Assembly: GCF_001413955.1 (NCBI RefSeq)
Contig: NZ_LCTZ01000002.1
Span: 1,054,001 to 1,118,000 of the forward strand
Source: Flagellimonas eckloniae
Lineage (GTDB): Bacteria > Bacteroidota > Bacteroidia > Flavobacteriales > Flavobacteriaceae
Length of the DNA: 64,000 nt
Direction: 5' to 3'
Numbering within the stretch: the first letter of the stretch is position 1; every line of letters starts with the position of its first letter. The position numbers were made by a program, and so were the translations under genes. A model generated the notes under the pieces. The model was given only the letters and a program-made list of their open reading frames with translations, had not been told where the DNA came from and did not search any database. Positions 25,660 through 34,573 of the stretch are shown here, piece by piece.

Positions 25660-28600
25660 TTATTTAATGTAATGTATTCTATACCTCCAAAAACTTATAC
25701 CTCCTAAAACAAAGACTCCAAGTACCGTATACCAAATAAAACTGGGGGTTATTACTTGGTCGCCACTGGCATAGCTATGCAACCCAACCAAATAAAAGTT
25801 GACACCGAAGTAGGTCATCATAATACTGGCAAACGCTATGATACTGGCAAAATTAAAAATCCAATTTCCTCTTAGTCCAGGAACCAGACGCATGTGCAAA
25901 ACAAAGGCATAAACCATAATGGAAATCAGGGCCCAAGTTTCTTTGGGATCCCAGCCCCAATAACGACCCCAACTCTCATTGGCCCATTGGCCACCCAAAA
26001 AGTTACCAATAGTTAGCATTACGAGCCCAACGGTAAGTGCGAGTTCATTAATAATAATGAGTTCCTTCAAATTGAGCTCCATGCGCTCTTTATTCTTCTC
26101 GGTGGTAAGGATAATCAACAGCAAAGAAACTACCCCTAAAATCATACCTACTGTCAATGGTCCATAACTACCAACAATTACTGCCACATGTATCATTAAC
26201 CAATAACTGTCCAGTACCGGTACTAGATTGGCAATGGAGGGGTCTACCCAACTTTGGTGTGCTATCCATAACAACATGGAGGTTACAAAAGCACTTGCAG
26301 CAATAGTAAGCTCGCTTTTGCGGCCAAAGGCCAAACCTATACCCATGGTTGCCCAAGAAACATATAAAATACTTTCATAGGCATCGCTCCACGGAGCGTG
26401 CCCTGAAATATACCATCGCAATACCAAACCAGCGGTATGCCAAATAAATAAGATAATTACCAATCCTTTAAGCGCATAGGCGGTTGCCTTCCAAATTTCT
26501 CGGTCCTTAAAGATTTTGAAAATCAAAACAAGAAAGAGAAGTACCCCGATTAACGCATAATATTTATACAAGCGATTAAAAATGTCCAGTTTGTTATAAA
26601 GTATTTCTGTCTTTATTTTTTTCTCATTTGGTAAAACCTCAAATCCATGGTTTTTTTGATTTTGCTTAAAGGCCTCCAACAGTTTATCCGATTCTTTATA
26701 ATCGCCGGTTACAATAGCACTTTTAAGTGTGCTCAAGTAATAGGGTATTGAATTTTTAATAAAATTGGCGTACAATGAATCTGAAACCTGGAATTGTCCA
26801 GAACGGTATTCCACTGCGGAAATCCATTTGTTATTTTCATCATTCAATAAGGGAAAAATTTTAATGATTTGGCCACTGAGCGCTATGTTCAACAAACTTA
26901 ACCGCTCACCAACCTTCTTAAAATCCTTTTCAAAATTGGAAGGGTTGGCTGTAGATGTAGCTTTTTCCAAATAGGGCTGTAATTTGTATACCCCTTTGAT
27001 ATCAAAAAAATCGGTAGCTTTTACATATTCAGTTCCTTTGGGAACATCTATGATTTTTCGAATACTGTCATTTTCTTTTTTTGCCAAAGCAATGAACTCC
27101 GTATTGTACCAAACACCAGGATTCATCATCATGGATAGGAACACTTGGTCTGCAGTCAATCCATTATATGTACTCTTTCCGCTTAATTTACGAAGTACTT
27201 CTGATGCAAAAGTGTGAATGGGTTTCATTCTACCTTCACTGTCTTGAATGACCAATTCACTGAATTTTTCAGCATGCTCTTTTGCAACTATGCTAGATTT
27301 AATAATCGAATCTACCTGTTGTTGGGTGGGAAGGTTCGCATGCCCATGATTTTCAGAAGTATCATGCTGTCCAAATGACAAGGCTGTGGTCATCAAAAAT
27401 GCAATTGCGGATAATGCCGCTTTTTTTACTTTGATTTTTTCTAAAGATTTCTGGAGGTCACGAAAACGTGTTTTTCCAAAAAACATAATGCCCATTAGCC
27501 CTAGATAAAGTAAAAAGTAGCCAGTATAGGTAATCCATGTACCCCAAAAGTCATGATTAACTGATAAAACAGTTCCTTTTTCATCTGGATGAAAACTGGA
27601 TTGAAAAAATCGATATCCATTATGGTCCAAAACATGGTTCATAAAAATATCATAATCAAAAGGTCTATCGTCGTTCACAGTAATCTTACTCATAAAAGAA
27701 GCATAACCTGTTTCAGTACCCGGGTATTTTTCAGCAATAAAATCGTTCAATTGAATGGAGAAAGGAAGTTCATAAACCTTGGAACCATAATTCAAGGAAA
27801 AATCCAACCCTCCTACTTTTATCTTATCTGAAAAATTGGAACTACCCTTTCCACCTAACAGTTTTTGCTCAATAGTTTCCCCATTTGCAGAAATAGAAAC
27901 AACCAATGCATCCTGAGTAGCATCTGTAACCTCACTATCCGGAACTTTTACAACTCCGTATTTTCCCTTAACAATAGGTTCTGGAATTACAAATTGCATT
28001 CCTGCCATGGTATATAAAGAACGTAACTGAAACTGCTGTAGACTATCATTGACCACATCTCCTTTAAATTGGTCCGCCATTCGCATAAATCCACCTTTAA
28101 AAGGTGACTTAATTTGATAGTCAGTCCCATTGGCATAAATGTTTATGGCGCCTTGGGTGTCATTATTCAATGCAAACAGTACATTGTGAATACTTGCTAC
28201 TTTTCCATTTTCCAGATAATGTTCATGACGTTGCCCATCCCCCGCTTCAACTATTTTAAGATATTCGTTTCCATTTTCATCTGGAATCAATCCTTCTTCA
28301 GCACCTTCAATAAAGTCCACATAGGAAATGGTAAAAGGTTGTCCGTTAAAATCTGATTTCCAAGGAAGGCTGGAACGTTTTCCTTCTTGGGTAACAATTA
28401 AATCATCTTCTAAAATTCTTCTTTTGGTCTCTCCGTTTACATCTCCATCAACGAAAACCGTTAAATATGTTTTATCTGAATAAAATCGATTTTCAGTGCT
28501 ACCTTCACGAATGGGCATCATTCCTTCATAACTGATGTAACGGGTAACAAAAGCGCCAATTATAATTAAAATCCAGGAAAGATGTAATATAAGAACAGGC

Positions 28601-28830
28601 CATTTTTTCCAGCTAAAAAGCTTATAACGAAACATATTTCCCAAAAAGTTGATCATAAAAAACACCATAATGGCCTCAAACCAAGTGGCGTTATAAATGT
28701 AGATTCTGGCCGTCTCCGTGCTGTACCAACTTTCCACAAAAGTTCCTATGGCCATTGCCGTAGCAAATACCACAAAAAGAACAGCCATAAGTTTTGTAGA
28801 GAAAAGGGTCTTTTTAAGAATATCTATCAT
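25660..28830 (-). CDS. ccsBA: Fused ResB-CcsA cytochrome c biogenesis protein
   Basis: 1056 residues, a System II haem export and ligation protein with both subunits in one chain. The N-terminal ResB-like part (about 1-450) has paired membrane helices and a large periplasmic loop (EGMMPIREGSTENRFYSDKTYLTVF). A periplasmic linker (about 480-740, HDTSENHGHANLPTQQQ onward) leads to the CcsA part with the haem-handling WWD segment WGRYWGWDPKETWALISIMVYAFVLH near 970. It delivers haem to apocytochromes c. A TATTTTTG promoter element is at 28857-28864. Divergent from the DUF2520 operon. The fusion and length are usual in Bacteroidota. Confidence 0.93.
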   Translation of the reverse strand: MIDILKKTLFSTKLMAVLFVVFATAMAIGTFVESWYSTETARIYIYNATWFEAIMVFFMINFLGNMFRYKLFSWKKWPVLILHLSWILIIIGAFVTRYISYEGMMPIREGSTENRFYSDKTYLTVFVDGDVNGETKRRILEDDLIVTQEGKRSSLPWKSDFNGQPFTISYVDFIEGAEEGLIPDENGNEYLKIVEAGDGQRHEHYLENGKVASIHNVLFALNNDTQGAINIYANGTDYQIKSPFKGGFMRMADQFKGDVVNDSLQQFQLRSLYTMAGMQFVIPEPIVKGKYGVVKVPDSEVTDATQDALVVSISANGETIEQKLLGGKGSSNFSDKIKVGGLDFSLNYGSKVYELPFSIQLNDFIAEKYPGTETGYASFMSKITVNDDRPFDYDIFMNHVLDHNGYRFFQSSFHPDEKGTVLSVNHDFWGTWITYTGYFLLYLGLMGIMFFGKTRFRDLQKSLEKIKVKKAALSAIAFLMTTALSFGQHDTSENHGHANLPTQQQVDSIIKSSIVAKEHAEKFSELVIQDSEGRMKPIHTFASEVLRKLSGKSTYNGLTADQVFLSMMMNPGVWYNTEFIALAKKENDSIRKIIDVPKGTEYVKATDFFDIKGVYKLQPYLEKATSTANPSNFEKDFKKVGERLSLLNIALSGQIIKIFPLLNDENNKWISAVEYRSGQFQVSDSLYANFIKNSIPYYLSTLKSAIVTGDYKESDKLLEAFKQNQKNHGFEVLPNEKKIKTEILYNKLDIFNRLYKYYALIGVLLFLVLIFKIFKDREIWKATAYALKGLVIILFIWHTAGLVLRWYISGHAPWSDAYESILYVSWATMGIGLAFGRKSELTIAASAFVTSMLLWIAHQSWVDPSIANLVPVLDSYWLMIHVAVIVGSYGPLTVGMILGVVSLLLIILTTEKNKERMELNLKELIIINELALTVGLVMLTIGNFLGGQWANESWGRYWGWDPKETWALISIMVYAFVLHMRLVPGLRGNWIFNFASIIAFASIMMTYFGVNFYLVGLHSYASGDQVITPSFIWYTVLGVFVLGGISFWRYRIHYIK

Positions 28831-28856
28831 CTAATTGCAGATGTGTTTTCAGCTTG

Positions 28857-28864
28857 CAAAAATA
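28857..28864 (-). promoter_or_regulatory. Possible -7 promoter element of ccsBA
   Basis: On the minus strand TATTTTTG fits TAnnTTTG and lies 26 nt before the ccsBA start codon. No clear -33 TTG is seen. Confidence 0.4.
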
Positions 28865-28967
28865 CCATCTTTTTGCCATTTAACTTCGTTGATGGCAGTA
28901 GAAAAGCTTAAACAGATTTGTTAATTATTCCACAAAATGGTTTCTACCTAAATTCGTAGTTTTGGGC

Positions 28968-29729
28968 ATGCTATCTATTGTAATAGTGGGCACAGGAAAT
29001 GTTGCCAATCATTTGTTCAATGCTTTTACCAAATCGAGAGAAGTAAAAGTTGCACAAGTAGTGGGCAGAAATCAGGATGCACTTAAAAGTTTTGGGTCAA
29101 CATCCGCTATTTCCTCGGATTTCACTCAAATTGCTGATGCAGACATTTATCTTGTTGCTGTAAGTGATAGCGCCATTGCACCAGTCTCCAAATTGCTTGC
29201 AAAAAAATCTGGAATTGTTGCCCATACTTCAGGAACAGTGGAAATGGATGTTATTGGTTTGGAGAATTGCGGCGTGTTTTATCCGCTTCAAACTTTTACC
29301 AAAGGTAAAATGTTGGATTTCACCGCTATTCCCATTTGTATTGAAGCAAAGCATGAATCAGCTCTTAGCGTGTTGCGTAGGTTGGGAAATCTCATATCGG
29401 ACAATATTCATGAAATTGATTCCAATAAAAGGAAGAGGCTACATCTTGCAGCTGTTTTTGCCAATAACTTTACCAATCATCTGTACAGTATCAGTGAGAA
29501 AATCTGCGAACAAGAAGACCTGCCATTTGAACTTTTGCAACCATTAATCCTTGAAACGGCAGAAAAAGTACAATCCATATCACCAAGAGATGCTCAGACT
29601 GGGCCAGCTAGACGTAATAATAAAAAAACCTTGGAAAGACATTTAAATTTATTAAAAGACGAAAAACAAACCGAACTTTACGCTTTATTCAGTGAAGCCA
29701 TAAAAAAAATGTATGAAGAAGAACTATAA
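28968..29729 (+). CDS. Rossmann-fold DUF2520 protein
   Basis: 253 residues from the ATG at 28968; a TTG two codons upstream is also possible. The N-terminus MLSIVIVGTGNVANHLFNAF is a dinucleotide-binding GxGxxxxH motif, and the C-terminal DUF2520 half ends in the helical segment DAQTGPARRNNKKTLERHLNLL. Related to ketopantoate/6-phosphogluconate-type dehydrogenases; the substrate is unknown. It overlaps the KdsC-like gene by 17 bp, and a Maf gene follows, so this is a three-gene operon. A TAAATTCG box 11 nt before the ATG leaves almost no leader. Confidence 0.88.
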   Translation: MLSIVIVGTGNVANHLFNAFTKSREVKVAQVVGRNQDALKSFGSTSAISSDFTQIADADIYLVAVSDSAIAPVSKLLAKKSGIVAHTSGTVEMDVIGLENCGVFYPLQTFTKGKMLDFTAIPICIEAKHESALSVLRRLGNLISDNIHEIDSNKRKRLHLAAVFANNFTNHLYSISEKICEQEDLPFELLQPLILETAEKVQSISPRDAQTGPARRNNKKTLERHLNLLKDEKQTELYALFSEAIKKMYEEEL

Positions 29730-30240
29730 GGAACTATTGGCCAATATCACCACCTTTGTTTTTGATGTGGATGGTGTTTTCACAGATGGCTCCATTTTAA
29801 TCACCAATGACGGTGAGATGCTGCGAAAAATGAACGTCAAAGATGGCTACGCCCTTAAAACCGCTTTACAAAAAGGGTACAATGTCTGTATTATTACAGG
29901 AGGTACTAACCAGGGTGTAAAAGAACGCTTAAAAGGCCTTGGGGTAACTGATATTTATTTGGGTGCACACCATAAACAAGATCCTTTGGAAGAATATCTG
30001 GATATTTATGATATCAATGCCGAAAGCGTTGTTTATATGGGTGATGACCTTCCTGACATTCCTCCAATGAAAATGGTAGCGCTTGCTGCTGCCCCGCAAA
30101 ATGCAGTGCCTGAAGTAAAGGCAATTTCAGATTACGTTTCACACAAAAATGGTGGGGAAGGTTGTGTTCGTGATATCATTGAACAGGTATTGAAGGTACG
30201 GGGTGATTGGAATGATAATTTTAGCGCCAAAAATGATTGA
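29713..30240 (+). CDS. KdsC-type HAD phosphatase (KDO 8-phosphate phosphatase)
   Basis: 175 residues, the length of tetrameric cap-less HAD phosphatases. Motif I is FDVDGVFTDGSI with the nucleophile and acid aspartates, motif II IITGGTN, motif III the K in AHHKQDP, and motif IV MGDDLPDIPPM. The family removes phosphate from 3-deoxy-D-manno-octulosonate 8-phosphate for lipopolysaccharide inner core, though related sialic-acid phosphatases share the motifs. It overlaps the genes on both sides. Confidence 0.88.
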   Translation: MKKNYKELLANITTFVFDVDGVFTDGSILITNDGEMLRKMNVKDGYALKTALQKGYNVCIITGGTNQGVKERLKGLGVTDIYLGAHHKQDPLEEYLDIYDINAESVVYMGDDLPDIPPMKMVALAAAPQNAVPEVKAISDYVSHKNGGEGCVRDIIEQVLKVRGDWNDNFSAKND

Positions 30241-30835
30241 ACCCAGTCCATTAAACAAAAAAATTAGAAATTATGCATTGATTCTAGGCTCAGGTTCACC
30301 TAGGAGAAAGAGGTTTTTAGAGGAAATGGGATTGGATTTTAAAGTACAGCCAAAATCTGTTGAAGAAATCTATCCGGATTACTTAAAAGGAAAAGAAATA
30401 TCGGATTACTTGGCAGAATTAAAAGCCACTCCTTTTAAAACCAACTTAAAATCGAATGAAATTGTACTTACTTCCGATACGGTTGTGTGGCACAACAATA
30501 GGTCCCTTGCCAAGGCTTCAGATAAAAATGAAGCTTTTGAAATGCTTCGCACCTTATCTGGGGATTGGCACGAAGTAATAACCTCCGTATGTTTTACCAC
30601 AAAAACTTCCCAACAAACCGTAAATGAAACAACAAAAGTGAAATTTACTGAATTCACAGATGATGAAATCAATTATTACATTGATTCGTGTAACCCATTC
30701 GACAAAGCTGGAGCTTATGGTATACAGGAATGGATTGGCATGATTGGAATTTCGGAAATAAAGGGGTCGTATACCAATGTTGTTGGATTACCCACTCATT
30801 TAGTTTACAAAACGTTAACAAGCATGGTTTCTTAG
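30233..30835 (+). CDS. maf: Maf-family nucleotide pyrophosphatase
   Basis: 200 residues from the ATG at 30233, which overlaps the stop of the phosphatase gene (ATGATTGA); an in-frame ATG at 30203 is less likely. The Maf signature LILGSGSPRRKRFLEEMGLDF is near the N-terminus, with LTSDTVVWHNN, KASDKNEAFEMLRTLSGDWHEVITSV and FDKAGAYGIQEWIG following. Members hydrolyse non-canonical or dTTP/UTP nucleotides. Last gene of the DUF2520-kdsC-maf operon. Confidence 0.92.
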   Translation: MIEPSPLNKKIRNYALILGSGSPRRKRFLEEMGLDFKVQPKSVEEIYPDYLKGKEISDYLAELKATPFKTNLKSNEIVLTSDTVVWHNNRSLAKASDKNEAFEMLRTLSGDWHEVITSVCFTTKTSQQTVNETTKVKFTEFTDDEINYYIDSCNPFDKAGAYGIQEWIGMIGISEIKGSYTNVVGLPTHLVYKTLTSMVS

Positions 30836-30870
30836 ATGGGGATACGTAATTTTACTAAAATCCTATTGCC

Positions 30871-31827
30871 ATGAAAAAATCATCCAAAATTGTATTTAAG
30901 GTTCTAACTCTAATAGTTGGTCTATCCACTATAACTTCCTGCATTGATAAAACCAATGCCTCAAATAAAGAAATTGCGCTAAACACCAACGAGGAACTAA
31001 AGACAGCTGCTATACCAAAAAAGCAACTTTCGGAAGACTTTAAGAAATACTGGTATGCAGGAAAAGCCGAAATCACTTCCTATAAATTGGAGCAGGCACG
31101 TTATGGCCAACTAAGAGATGGGAATTCTGTGCTGATTTATGTCACGGAACCCTTTTTACCGGGAAAACAGGTAAAAGCTGATGGAAATAATCCTGACAAT
31201 GTCAATGTATTAAAACTGAATGCTACAAAAAATTACTTGACCGGGATTTACCCCTATTCCATAATGAGCAGTACTTTTTATCCTGTCTATGACAACCAAC
31301 ATGCCATAAAGACTAGTTTGTCTATGCAAGAATGGTGCGGGCATGTTTATTCACAAATCAACAATAGGGAACTGTTTGAATTTACATCGCACTCCTACTT
31401 TGAAAATGAGGCCGATCAAAACCTGTCCCTTGAAAAAAACATTCTTGAAAATGAGATCTGGACTAAAATTAGAATACATCCTGAAGATTTGCCCGTTGGC
31501 GATCTAAAGCTAATCCCATCTTTGGAATATATTCGTCTCAGACACAAAGAAATAAAGGCGTATAATGCAAAAGCAACACTGGTCTCTAAAAGAGATATTA
31601 GCTCATATACGCTTAACTATCCTGATTTGGAAAGAAGCCTCACCATCAATTTTACAACCGAATTCCCCCATACTATTGAAAGTTGGTCCGAAGAATTTAA
31701 AAGTGGTTTTGGTCCTAAAGCAAAAATGATGACTACGAAAGCAACTAAATTAAAATCCCTAAAAACTCCCTACTGGGGTCAGAATGGGAACGAAGATTTG
31801 ATACTAAGGGACAGTTTGGGATTGTAA
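30871..31827 (+). CDS. Lipoprotein of unknown function
   Basis: 318 residues with a lipoprotein signal (VFKVLTLIVGLSTITSCIDK). The mature part begins with a charged segment and contains KYWYAGKAEITSYKLEQARYGQLRDGNSVLIYVTEPFLPGKQVKAD and SLSMQEWCGHVYSQINNRELFEFTSHSYFE. I recognise it as a Bacteroidota conserved type that is sometimes labelled as a Maf-like septum protein only because it follows maf; it has no Maf motif. Function unknown. It lies 35 bp after maf and may share its transcript. Confidence 0.75.
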   Translation: MKKSSKIVFKVLTLIVGLSTITSCIDKTNASNKEIALNTNEELKTAAIPKKQLSEDFKKYWYAGKAEITSYKLEQARYGQLRDGNSVLIYVTEPFLPGKQVKADGNNPDNVNVLKLNATKNYLTGIYPYSIMSSTFYPVYDNQHAIKTSLSMQEWCGHVYSQINNRELFEFTSHSYFENEADQNLSLEKNILENEIWTKIRIHPEDLPVGDLKLIPSLEYIRLRHKEIKAYNAKATLVSKRDISSYTLNYPDLERSLTINFTTEFPHTIESWSEEFKSGFGPKAKMMTTKATKLKSLKTPYWGQNGNEDLILRDSLGL

Positions 31828-31901
31828 TTTGGGCTGGATTTTGTCAGAAATAACCCTGTTAAAGATGTTCTAAATTCCATTCCACCTCCTTTTAATCTTT
31901 C

Positions 31902-31909
31902 TATATTTG
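31902..31909 (+). promoter_or_regulatory. -7 promoter element of the PIG-L/symporter operon
   Basis: TATATTTG matches TAnnTTTG and lies 23 nt before the ATG at 31933. A -33 TTG at ideal spacing is not seen. Confidence 0.5.
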
Positions 31910-31932
31910 GCGCAACCACTAAAAAACTCCCT

Positions 31933-34464
31933 ATGCGAAACTTTTGGGTCAGCGTGCTGACTATAGCTACCGTTGTTTCAAATACCTTAGCCCAAAGGCC
32001 GGAAAAACTATCCTCTACAGAAATACATCACAATCTTCAAAAATTGAATTTTTTGGGTACGGCACTCTATATTGCTGCGCATCCAGATGATGAGAACACG
32101 CGACTCATTTCATATTTATCCAACAAGACCAAAGCACGTACCGCATATCTTTCCCTGACTCGAGGAGACGGTGGGCAGAATTTGATAGGTTCAGAATTAA
32201 GGGAACTTTTAGGTGTTTTAAGAACACAGGAGCTTTTGGCGGCCAGAAGAGTTGATGGCGGGGAACAATGGTTTACACGGGCCAATGATTTTGGATATTC
32301 AAAGCATCCCAATGAAACCTTAAAAATTTGGGACAGAGAAAAAGTTTTGGGCGATGTGGTTTGGGCCATACGAAACATAAAGCCAGATGTTATTATTAAT
32401 AGATTCAATCATAGAACTCCAGGATCCACGCACGGGCATCATACGGCATCTGCTATGTTGAGTTTAGAAGCGTTTGATTTGACAAATGACCCAAATGCAT
32501 ATGCAGACCAATTACAACTCACACAAGTATGGCAACCCAAACGGGTATTTTTTAACACCTCATGGTGGTTTTATGGAAGTCGTGAAAATTTTGAAAAAGC
32601 GGACAAGTCCAATTTGTTGAAGATGGATGTTGGTGTATTTTATCCAGATTTGGGTCTTTCCAACAACGAAATAGCTTCGTTAGCTAGTAGTCAGCACTTA
32701 TGCCAGGGGTTTGGAAGGATAAGTACGAGAGGTTCGCAAGATGAATATGTAGAATTATTAAAAGGAGACCTTCCCCAAAACAATGATCTTTTTGATGGAA
32801 TAAACACAACATGGTCAAGAGTAAAAGGCGGGAAAGCAATTGGCGATATTCTTTACAAAGTTGAAGAGGAGTTTGACTTTACTAACCCTTCAAAGCATGT
32901 TCCCGAACTGGTTGAAGCATATCGACTATTACAAAAAATAGAAGATAAACATTGGAAAACTCTAAAATCAAAAGAACTGGAGTCCATAATTTTGGCGTGT
33001 TCAGGCTTGTATTTAGAAGTAAGCTCTGAGTCCGCTTCCACTACCCCAGGCAATACTCAGAAACTTAATGTGGAAGCTCTAAATCGAAGCTCACAAAACA
33101 TTATTCTCAAGGAAATTAGGTTGTTGGGAACAGAAACTAATACTATTCAGAACAAAGTTTTGGCAGAGAACAAAAAAGAAAACTTGAGTATTGAATTCCC
33201 TATTCCAGAGACGGCAACGATTTCAGGCCCATATTGGTTAAAAGAACAGGGTAGTTTGGGCATGTATGAAGTTAGAGATCAAAAAATGATTGGAAAAGCG
33301 GAAACACCAAGCGCTTTTACTGCGAAATTGACTTTAGATTTTGATGGTGCTGAAATTGATTTTCAAAAACCAGTTGTTCATAGATTTTCAAAGCCTGATA
33401 AAGGTGAACTATATGAACCATTTGTGGTACTTCCCGATGCAACTTCAACAATTCTGGAAAAGGTTTTAATCTTTTCAGATTCCAAAACGAAAGATGTATT
33501 GGTCAATATAAAGGCGGGAAAAGACAGCATATCTGGTGAAATTGAATTACAACATCCTAGTGGATGGAATGTTTCTCCAAAAAATATTTCATTTTCAATT
33601 GCCCAAAAAGGACAGGAGCAAACGGTTACTTTTAAGGTTACGCCCCCCGCTGAAGATAGTGAAGGAAAAATTGTCCCTAAGATTAGCATGGCCACTAAGT
33701 CTTTTGACAAGGAACTTGTGGAAATTGCGTATGACCATATACCCAAACAGTCGGTTTTATTGACTTCTGAAGCCAAGGTGGTCCGTATGAATATTCAAAA
33801 ATCCGGAGAACATATCGGCTACATTGTTGGGGCTGGAGACAAAGTGCCGGAAAGTCTTGAACAAATTGGATATCAGGTTCATATCATCGACCCAAAAGAT
33901 ATTAAACAAGGCTCACTCACTAAATATGATGCCGTAGTTGTGGGAATTAGAGCTTATAATGTTGATGATGATTTAAAGTTTAAGCAGCCGATATTGTTTG
34001 ATTATGTTGAAAATGGTGGTAATATGATTGTGCAATATAATACTGCCGGTAGATGGAGTAAACAATTTGAAAATATTGCTCCATACAATCTTACGTTGTC
34101 CAGAGATCGTGTTACCGACGAAACGGCAAAAGTAAATATCATTGCCAATGATCATTCATTGGTTAACTTTCCAAATACGATAGAAGAAAGTGATTTTGAT
34201 GGTTGGGTACAGGAAAGAGGTTTGTATTTTCCAAATAAGTGGAGCTCGGATTTCACCCCCATTCTTTCAATGGGAGATGAAGGTGAAACCCCAAAAGATG
34301 GTAGTCTTCTTGTTGCTCCTCATGGAAAAGGCCATTATATCTACACAGGTCTAAGCTTTTTTAGAGAACTCCCCGCTGGAGTTTCTGGAGCATATAAGCT
34401 TTTTGCAAATATGCTTTCCATTGGCAAAAGTGAGGTGAAAACAGAAAGTGATATCAAAGGATAA
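31933..34464 (+). CDS. Exported PIG-L family deacetylase, large form
   Basis: 843 residues. A signal peptide (VSVLTIATVVSNTLAQ) leads to a PIG-L/LmbE zinc deacetylase domain with AAHPDDENTRLISYL, SLTRGDGGQNLIGSELRELLG and HRTPGSTHGHHTASAM supplying the metal ligands (AHPDDE; HGHH). About 550 extra residues follow: beta-sandwich regions (SWNV-like folds around 500-600) and a C-terminal glutamine-amidotransferase-like part (YDAVVVGIRAYNVDDDLKFKQPILFDYVENGGNMIVQYN). Probably removes N-acetyl groups from an exported glycan or sugar. A micropeptide and a sodium symporter follow in the same operon, suggesting uptake of the product. Confidence 0.88.
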   Translation: MRNFWVSVLTIATVVSNTLAQRPEKLSSTEIHHNLQKLNFLGTALYIAAHPDDENTRLISYLSNKTKARTAYLSLTRGDGGQNLIGSELRELLGVLRTQELLAARRVDGGEQWFTRANDFGYSKHPNETLKIWDREKVLGDVVWAIRNIKPDVIINRFNHRTPGSTHGHHTASAMLSLEAFDLTNDPNAYADQLQLTQVWQPKRVFFNTSWWFYGSRENFEKADKSNLLKMDVGVFYPDLGLSNNEIASLASSQHLCQGFGRISTRGSQDEYVELLKGDLPQNNDLFDGINTTWSRVKGGKAIGDILYKVEEEFDFTNPSKHVPELVEAYRLLQKIEDKHWKTLKSKELESIILACSGLYLEVSSESASTTPGNTQKLNVEALNRSSQNIILKEIRLLGTETNTIQNKVLAENKKENLSIEFPIPETATISGPYWLKEQGSLGMYEVRDQKMIGKAETPSAFTAKLTLDFDGAEIDFQKPVVHRFSKPDKGELYEPFVVLPDATSTILEKVLIFSDSKTKDVLVNIKAGKDSISGEIELQHPSGWNVSPKNISFSIAQKGQEQTVTFKVTPPAEDSEGKIVPKISMATKSFDKELVEIAYDHIPKQSVLLTSEAKVVRMNIQKSGEHIGYIVGAGDKVPESLEQIGYQVHIIDPKDIKQGSLTKYDAVVVGIRAYNVDDDLKFKQPILFDYVENGGNMIVQYNTAGRWSKQFENIAPYNLTLSRDRVTDETAKVNIIANDHSLVNFPNTIEESDFDGWVQERGLYFPNKWSSDFTPILSMGDEGETPKDGSLLVAPHGKGHYIYTGLSFFRELPAGVSGAYKLFANMLSIGKSEVKTESDIKG

Positions 34465-34465
34465 G

Positions 34466-34567
34466 ATGAACAATAAATTAAATTGGAAAAAAGAATACAC
34501 AGCAGTATTACTGCTAAACGTCTTCTATATTATATTGTTTTACTTCATCATGATACTAAATAATTAA
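34466..34567 (+). CDS. 33-residue single-helix membrane peptide
   Basis: ATG at 34466 begins 1 bp after the deacetylase stop and TAA ends at 34567, 6 bp before the symporter ATG. The product is a short charged head (MNNKLNWKKEY) and one membrane helix (residues about 12-31). The tight spacing on both sides and the membrane character support a real gene. Small membrane partners of sodium:solute symporters are known (YjcH with ActP, YhdT with PanF), so a subunit or regulator of the symporter is a reasonable inference. Not recognised as a named family. Confidence 0.6.
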   Translation: MNNKLNWKKEYTAVLLLNVFYIILFYFIMILNN

Positions 34568-34573
34568 ACCTGA

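Noticed and set aside
30871..31827. Naming the lipoprotein after maf as a septum/Maf protein
   Set aside because: It has a lipoprotein signal and none of the Maf motifs; the true Maf is the gene at 30233-30835.
19313..34464. The two PIG-L genes (bshB1 and the large deacetylase) as a recent duplication
   Set aside because: They share only the short AHPDD family motifs; lengths, export signals and contexts differ.
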